Source of the DNA: Ramlibacter sp. Leaf400
GTDB lineage: Bacteria; Pseudomonadota; Gammaproteobacteria; Burkholderiales; Burkholderiaceae_C
Assembly: GCF_001424545.1 (NCBI RefSeq)
Contig: NZ_LMQL01000013.1
Location: forward strand, 124,001-188,000
Length of the DNA stretch: 64,000 nucleotides
Direction of reading: 5' to 3'
The position numbers were made by a program, and so were the translations under genes. The notes beneath the pieces were generated by a model. That model searched no databases and had not been told where the DNA came from. It saw only the letters and a program-made list of their open reading frames with translations. This document shows, in pieces, positions 61,457 through 64,000 of this stretch (positions are counted from its first letter, which is position 1; each line of letters opens with the position of its first letter).

Positions 61457-62679
61457 GACCGGTAGTCCGCGTTGATGCTCACGTAATCGTGGCTGAAGTC
61501 GCAGGTCCAAACGGTGTCCGCGGCCTGTCCTCGCCCCAGGCCGACACGCACGGTGATCTCGGCCTGCTTCATCACGCGCTGGCCGTCCTCCTCGCGGTAG
61601 GCGGGGTTGCGTCCACCGCGGGCGGCGACATGCACGTCGTCGAGCCAGAGGTCGATGCCGGCCTGGTCAAGGTCGTCGATGCCGGCGTAGCCCACGGCCG
61701 CCAGGATGCGGCCGAGGTTGGGATCGCTCGCGAAGAACGCCGTCTTCACCAGCGGCGAATGGGCGATGGCGTAGGCCACCTGCCGGCATTCCTGCGACGA
61801 GCGCCCGCCATCCACGCGGACCGTGATGAACTTGGTGGCCCCCTCGCCGTCGCGCACGATGGCCTGCGCGAGCTGGCGCGAGACTTCCGCCATCGCCTGC
61901 TGGAGCGCACGCCCCTCGGCGCTGTCCAGCGAAGTGATGGGCGTGTGTCCGGCCTTGTTGGTCGCGATCACGATGAACGAGTCGTTGGTCGACGTGTCGC
62001 CGTCGACGGTGACGCGGTTGAACGAGCCTTCGGCCAGCTCGAAAGCCAGTTGCCGCATCAGCGGCTGCGCCACGCAGGCGTCGGTCGCCAGGAAGCCGAG
62101 CATCGTGGCCATGTTGGGCCGGATCATGCCGGCGCCCTTGCTGATGCCGGTGACGGCCACGTCCTGGCCCCCGATCCGCACGGTGGCACTGAAGGCCTTG
62201 GCGATCGTGTCCGTCGTCATGATGCCTTCGGCGGCGCGCAGCCAGTTGTCCGGCTTCGCATCCGCCAGTGCCGCGGGCAGTCCGGCCTCGATGCGGTCCA
62301 CCGGCAGCGGCTCCATGATCACGCCGGTGGAGAACGGCAGCACCTGCTGCGGCGACACCTCCAGCTTGCGGGCCAGGGCGATGCAGGTGGAGCGGGCGCG
62401 CACGAGACCGTCCTCGCCGGTTCCCGCGTTCGCATTGCCGGTGTTCACCACCAGGGCGCGGATGTCGCCGCCCTCCAGGTGCTCGCGGCAGACCTGCACC
62501 GGCGCCGCGCAGAAGCGGTTGCGGGTGAAGACGCCGCCGACGCTGGCGCCCGGCTCCAGGAGGAAGACCGCCAGGTCCTTGCGGTTCGCCTTGCGCACGC
62601 CGGCTTCGGCCACGCCGATGGAGAGCCCGCGCACGGGCTTGAGGTCGCCCGCTTTCGGGGCGGAAAGGTTCACTGCCAT
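61453..62679 (-). CDS. argJ: Bifunctional ornithine acetyltransferase/N-acetylglutamate synthase ArgJ
   Basis: Cyclic arginine pathway: transfers acetyl from acetylornithine to glutamate; whether it can also use acetyl-CoA cannot be judged. 408 residues from the ATG at 62679. Self-cleavage occurs at Ala-Thr in [14 protein letters not shown] (Thr192). [11 protein letters not shown] and DTSTNDSF are also typical. The downstream DUF815 gene overlaps it. Confidence 0.95.
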   Translation of the reverse strand: MAVNLSAPKAGDLKPVRGLSIGVAEAGVRKANRKDLAVFLLEPGASVGGVFTRNRFCAAPVQVCREHLEGGDIRALVVNTGNANAGTGEDGLVRARSTCIALARKLEVSPQQVLPFSTGVIMEPLPVDRIEAGLPAALADAKPDNWLRAAEGIMTTDTIAKAFSATVRIGGQDVAVTGISKGAGMIRPNMATMLGFLATDACVAQPLMRQLAFELAEGSFNRVTVDGDTSTNDSFIVIATNKAGHTPITSLDSAEGRALQQAMAEVSRQLAQAIVRDGEGATKFITVRVDGGRSSQECRQVAYAIAHSPLVKTAFFASDPNLGRILAAVGYAGIDDLDQAGIDLWLDDVHVAARGGRNPAYREEDGQRVMKQAEITVRVGLGRGQAADTVWTCDFSHDYVSINADYRS

Positions 62680-62698
62680 GGTGATGTCGAAAGGGGTG

Positions 62699-63163
62699 TC
62701 AGTTCTGCCGCCAGGGCAGGCCGCGCATGCGCCAGCCGCCCTTGTGGCCGCGATGGCCGTCTTCGTCTCGATCGCCTTCGAAGCCTTCGAGGATGTTCCA
62801 GGACTCGATGCCCAACTCGGTGCCGCGCTTGGCCGCGGAGATCGACCGGTGCCCGCTGCGGCACAGGAAGACGGCTTTCTTCCCGGGCGGCACGGCCGCC
62901 CGCAGGGCCTCGTCGAAGGACGGATTGAAGGCCATGCCCGGCCACTCCTTCCACGACAGGCCGACGGCGCCGGGGACGAAGCCGACCCACTCGCGCTCGG
63001 CGTCGGTGCGCACGTCGACCAGCACCGCATCGCCCGACTGCCACCAGTCGCAGGCCTGCTGCGGCGACACGTCGCCGGCATAGCCCTGCGCCGGGCGCGT
63101 GCCTTCGCCCGCGCGGGGCGCCTGTGCGTCCTGTCGCTGGGACAGCTTGGGTTCGGAGACCAT
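62699..63163 (-). CDS. Rhodanese-domain protein
   Basis: 154 residues from the ATG at 63163, 19 bases before argJ. Rhodanese domain (about 33-150) with active-site Cys101 in FLCRSGHRS, plus [16 protein letters not shown] and [12 protein letters not shown]. Single-domain cytoplasmic sulfurtransferase or phosphatase-like protein. The substrate is not clear. Confidence 0.87.
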   Translation of the reverse strand: MVSEPKLSQRQDAQAPRAGEGTRPAQGYAGDVSPQQACDWWQSGDAVLVDVRTDAEREWVGFVPGAVGLSWKEWPGMAFNPSFDEALRAAVPPGKKAVFLCRSGHRSISAAKRGTELGIESWNILEGFEGDRDEDGHRGHKGGWRMRGLPWRQN

Positions 63164-63390
63164 CACCGGATTTTGCCAGCGTCCCGCCAGGGGTCTTGAG
63201 GCTGGCAAAAGGCTGACAGCCCTCCATGGCCGCGAGCCGTGGCTCAGCGAGGGGTAGCCCGGAAGCATGAATGGCCCCTCGGGCGTCGCAGGAACGTTGG
63301 TGTAAACCCTCTTAACGCTGAACGGAGGGGACTCCAAAGATAGTGTGCTAACCACAGCGACCCCGTATTCCCATTACAGGAGACGAAGCC
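63164..63390. other. Divergent intergenic region
   Basis: 227 bases between the rhodanese gene (minus) and the TRAP receptor gene (plus). It presumably holds both promoters; no RNA gene or clear operator was found. Confidence 0.5.
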
Positions 63391-64000
63391 ATGAACCCAT
63401 CCACGACCCCTCGCCGCCGCAGCCTTCTCAAGGGCGCCGCGGTCGCCGCCGGTGCGACGCTAAGCGCGCCGATGGTGATGGCGCAGGCCGCGCCCACGTC
63501 CTTCCGGTTCCAGAGCACGTGGCCCGCCAAGGACATCTTCCATGAGTTCGCGCTCGACTTCGCCAAGAAGGTGAACGACATGGCGGGCGGCCGCCTGAAG
63601 ATCGAGGTGCTGCCCTCGGGCGCCGTGGTGCCGGCCTTCCAGCTGCTGGAAGCGGTGAACAAGGGCACGCTCGATGGCGGCCATGGCGTGGTGGCCTACC
63701 ACTACGGCAAGAACTCGGCGCTGGCGCTGTGGGGCTCTGGCCCGGCATTCGGCATGGACCCGAACATGGTGCTGTCCTGGCACTACTACGGCGGCGGCAA
63801 GGCCCTGCTGGACGAGATCTACAAGTCCATCAACATGGACGTCGTCTCCTACCTGTACGGCCCGATGCCCACGCAGCCGCTGGGCTGGTTCAAGAAGCCG
63901 GTGTCCAACGTCGCGCAGATGAAGGGCCTGAAGTTCCGCACCGTCGGCCTGGCCGTCGACCTCTTCACGGAACTGGGCGCCGCGGTCAACCCGCTGCCCG
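63391..64000 (+). CDS. TRAP-type C4-dicarboxylate/keto-acid binding protein (DctP family), partial
   Basis: Truncated by the window end: 203 codons of a family usually about 360 residues. A twin-arginine signal RRRSLLKGAAVAAG is followed by cleavage near AQA; the mature part has FRFQSTWPAKDIFHEFALDF, GGRLKIEVLPSGAVVPAFQLLEAV and FGMDPNMVL, which fit TRAP solute receptors for 2-oxo acids or mannitol-type ligands. TAGGAGA-like CAGGAGA ribosome site before the ATG. The dctQ/dctM transporter genes would be expected downstream of 64000. Confidence 0.88.
   Translation, partial: MNPSTTPRRRSLLKGAAVAAGATLSAPMVMAQAAPTSFRFQSTWPAKDIFHEFALDFAKKVNDMAGGRLKIEVLPSGAVVPAFQLLEAVNKGTLDGGHGVVAYHYGKNSALALWGSGPAFGMDPNMVLSWHYYGGGKALLDEIYKSINMDVVSYLYGPMPTQPLGWFKKPVSNVAQMKGLKFRTVGLAVDLFTELGAAVNPLP

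Noticed and set aside
63674..63922. Short plus-strand open frame near the window end
   Set aside because: Out-of-frame shadow of the TRAP receptor gene that starts at 63391 and runs past the end of the window.

Overview
This is a high-GC (roughly two-thirds G+C by eye), densely packed bacterial chromosome segment. Gene order and protein sequences point to a betaproteobacterium of the Burkholderiales, most probably Comamonadaceae (Ramlibacter/Variovorax/Acidovorax-like). The indicators are fabF-acpP-fabG-fabD-fabH-plsX-rpmF-yceD running into rpoE-rseA-rseB-degP, hemCDXY divergent from ppc, hemA-prfA-prmC-grxD, rplU-rpmA-obgE-proB, a tRNA-Pro followed by pilB-pilC-pilD-coaE-zapD-yacG, and an AlgZ/AlgR pair next to argH. 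The genus is inference. I see no prophage, insertion sequence, CRISPR array or plasmid feature; this is core chromosome with a few accessory genes.

Layout. 1-4456 (minus): envelope-stress module degP, rseB, rseA, rpoE and a small YgfX-like membrane protein. 4487-10919 (minus): fatty-acid and phospholipid precursor genes, then rpmF and yceD. 10947-12286 (plus): Maf-type nucleotide pyrophosphatase and an RsmI-like methylase. 12283-15286 (minus): sppA, a Rieske protein, a HAD phosphatase and rluC, divergent from rne (15801-19073), which has a ~0.5 kb leader. 19256-23269 (minus): hemY, hemX, hemD, hemC, divergent from ppc. 26179-30103 (minus): TerC-like protein, AI-2E/PerM-family permease, algR, algZ, divergent from argH.

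31636-41804 is the most accessory part. It holds a cysteine-repeat lipoprotein, an alpha-hydroxy-acid oxidase with a hydratase-like enzyme, a GFA-family protein, dinB with an insertion, a secreted repeat protein, a tiny membrane protein, queF, an alpha/beta hydrolase, a prolyl-4-hydroxylase-like oxygenase, yaaA and a small membrane protein. 41868-46693 (plus): hemA-prfA-prmC-grxD and a Lon-like AAA ATPase. 46698-53263 (mostly minus): lytic transglycosylase, proS, the divergent rppH and a CNP1-like protein, proB, obgE, rpmA, rplU. 53418-60111 (plus): polyprenyl diphosphate synthase, tRNA-Pro, type IV pilus assembly genes, coaE, zapD, yacG. 60114-63163 (minus): Nudix hydrolase, DUF815 ATPase, argJ, rhodanese. 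The window ends inside a TRAP-type periplasmic binding protein (63391 onward).

How the parts fit. Many neighbours overlap by ATGA, GTGA or TGATG, implying tight translational coupling. Tetrapyrrole synthesis is represented at two loci (hemA; hemCDXY), arginine synthesis at two (argH, argJ), and RNA turnover by both RNase E and RppH. The least explained items are the lipoprotein at 31636-32589 (six repeats, each with two cysteines exactly 11 residues apart), the Arg/Glu-rich tail and long structured leader of RNase E, the ~30-residue insertion in DinB, and a possibly leaderless hemA transcript.
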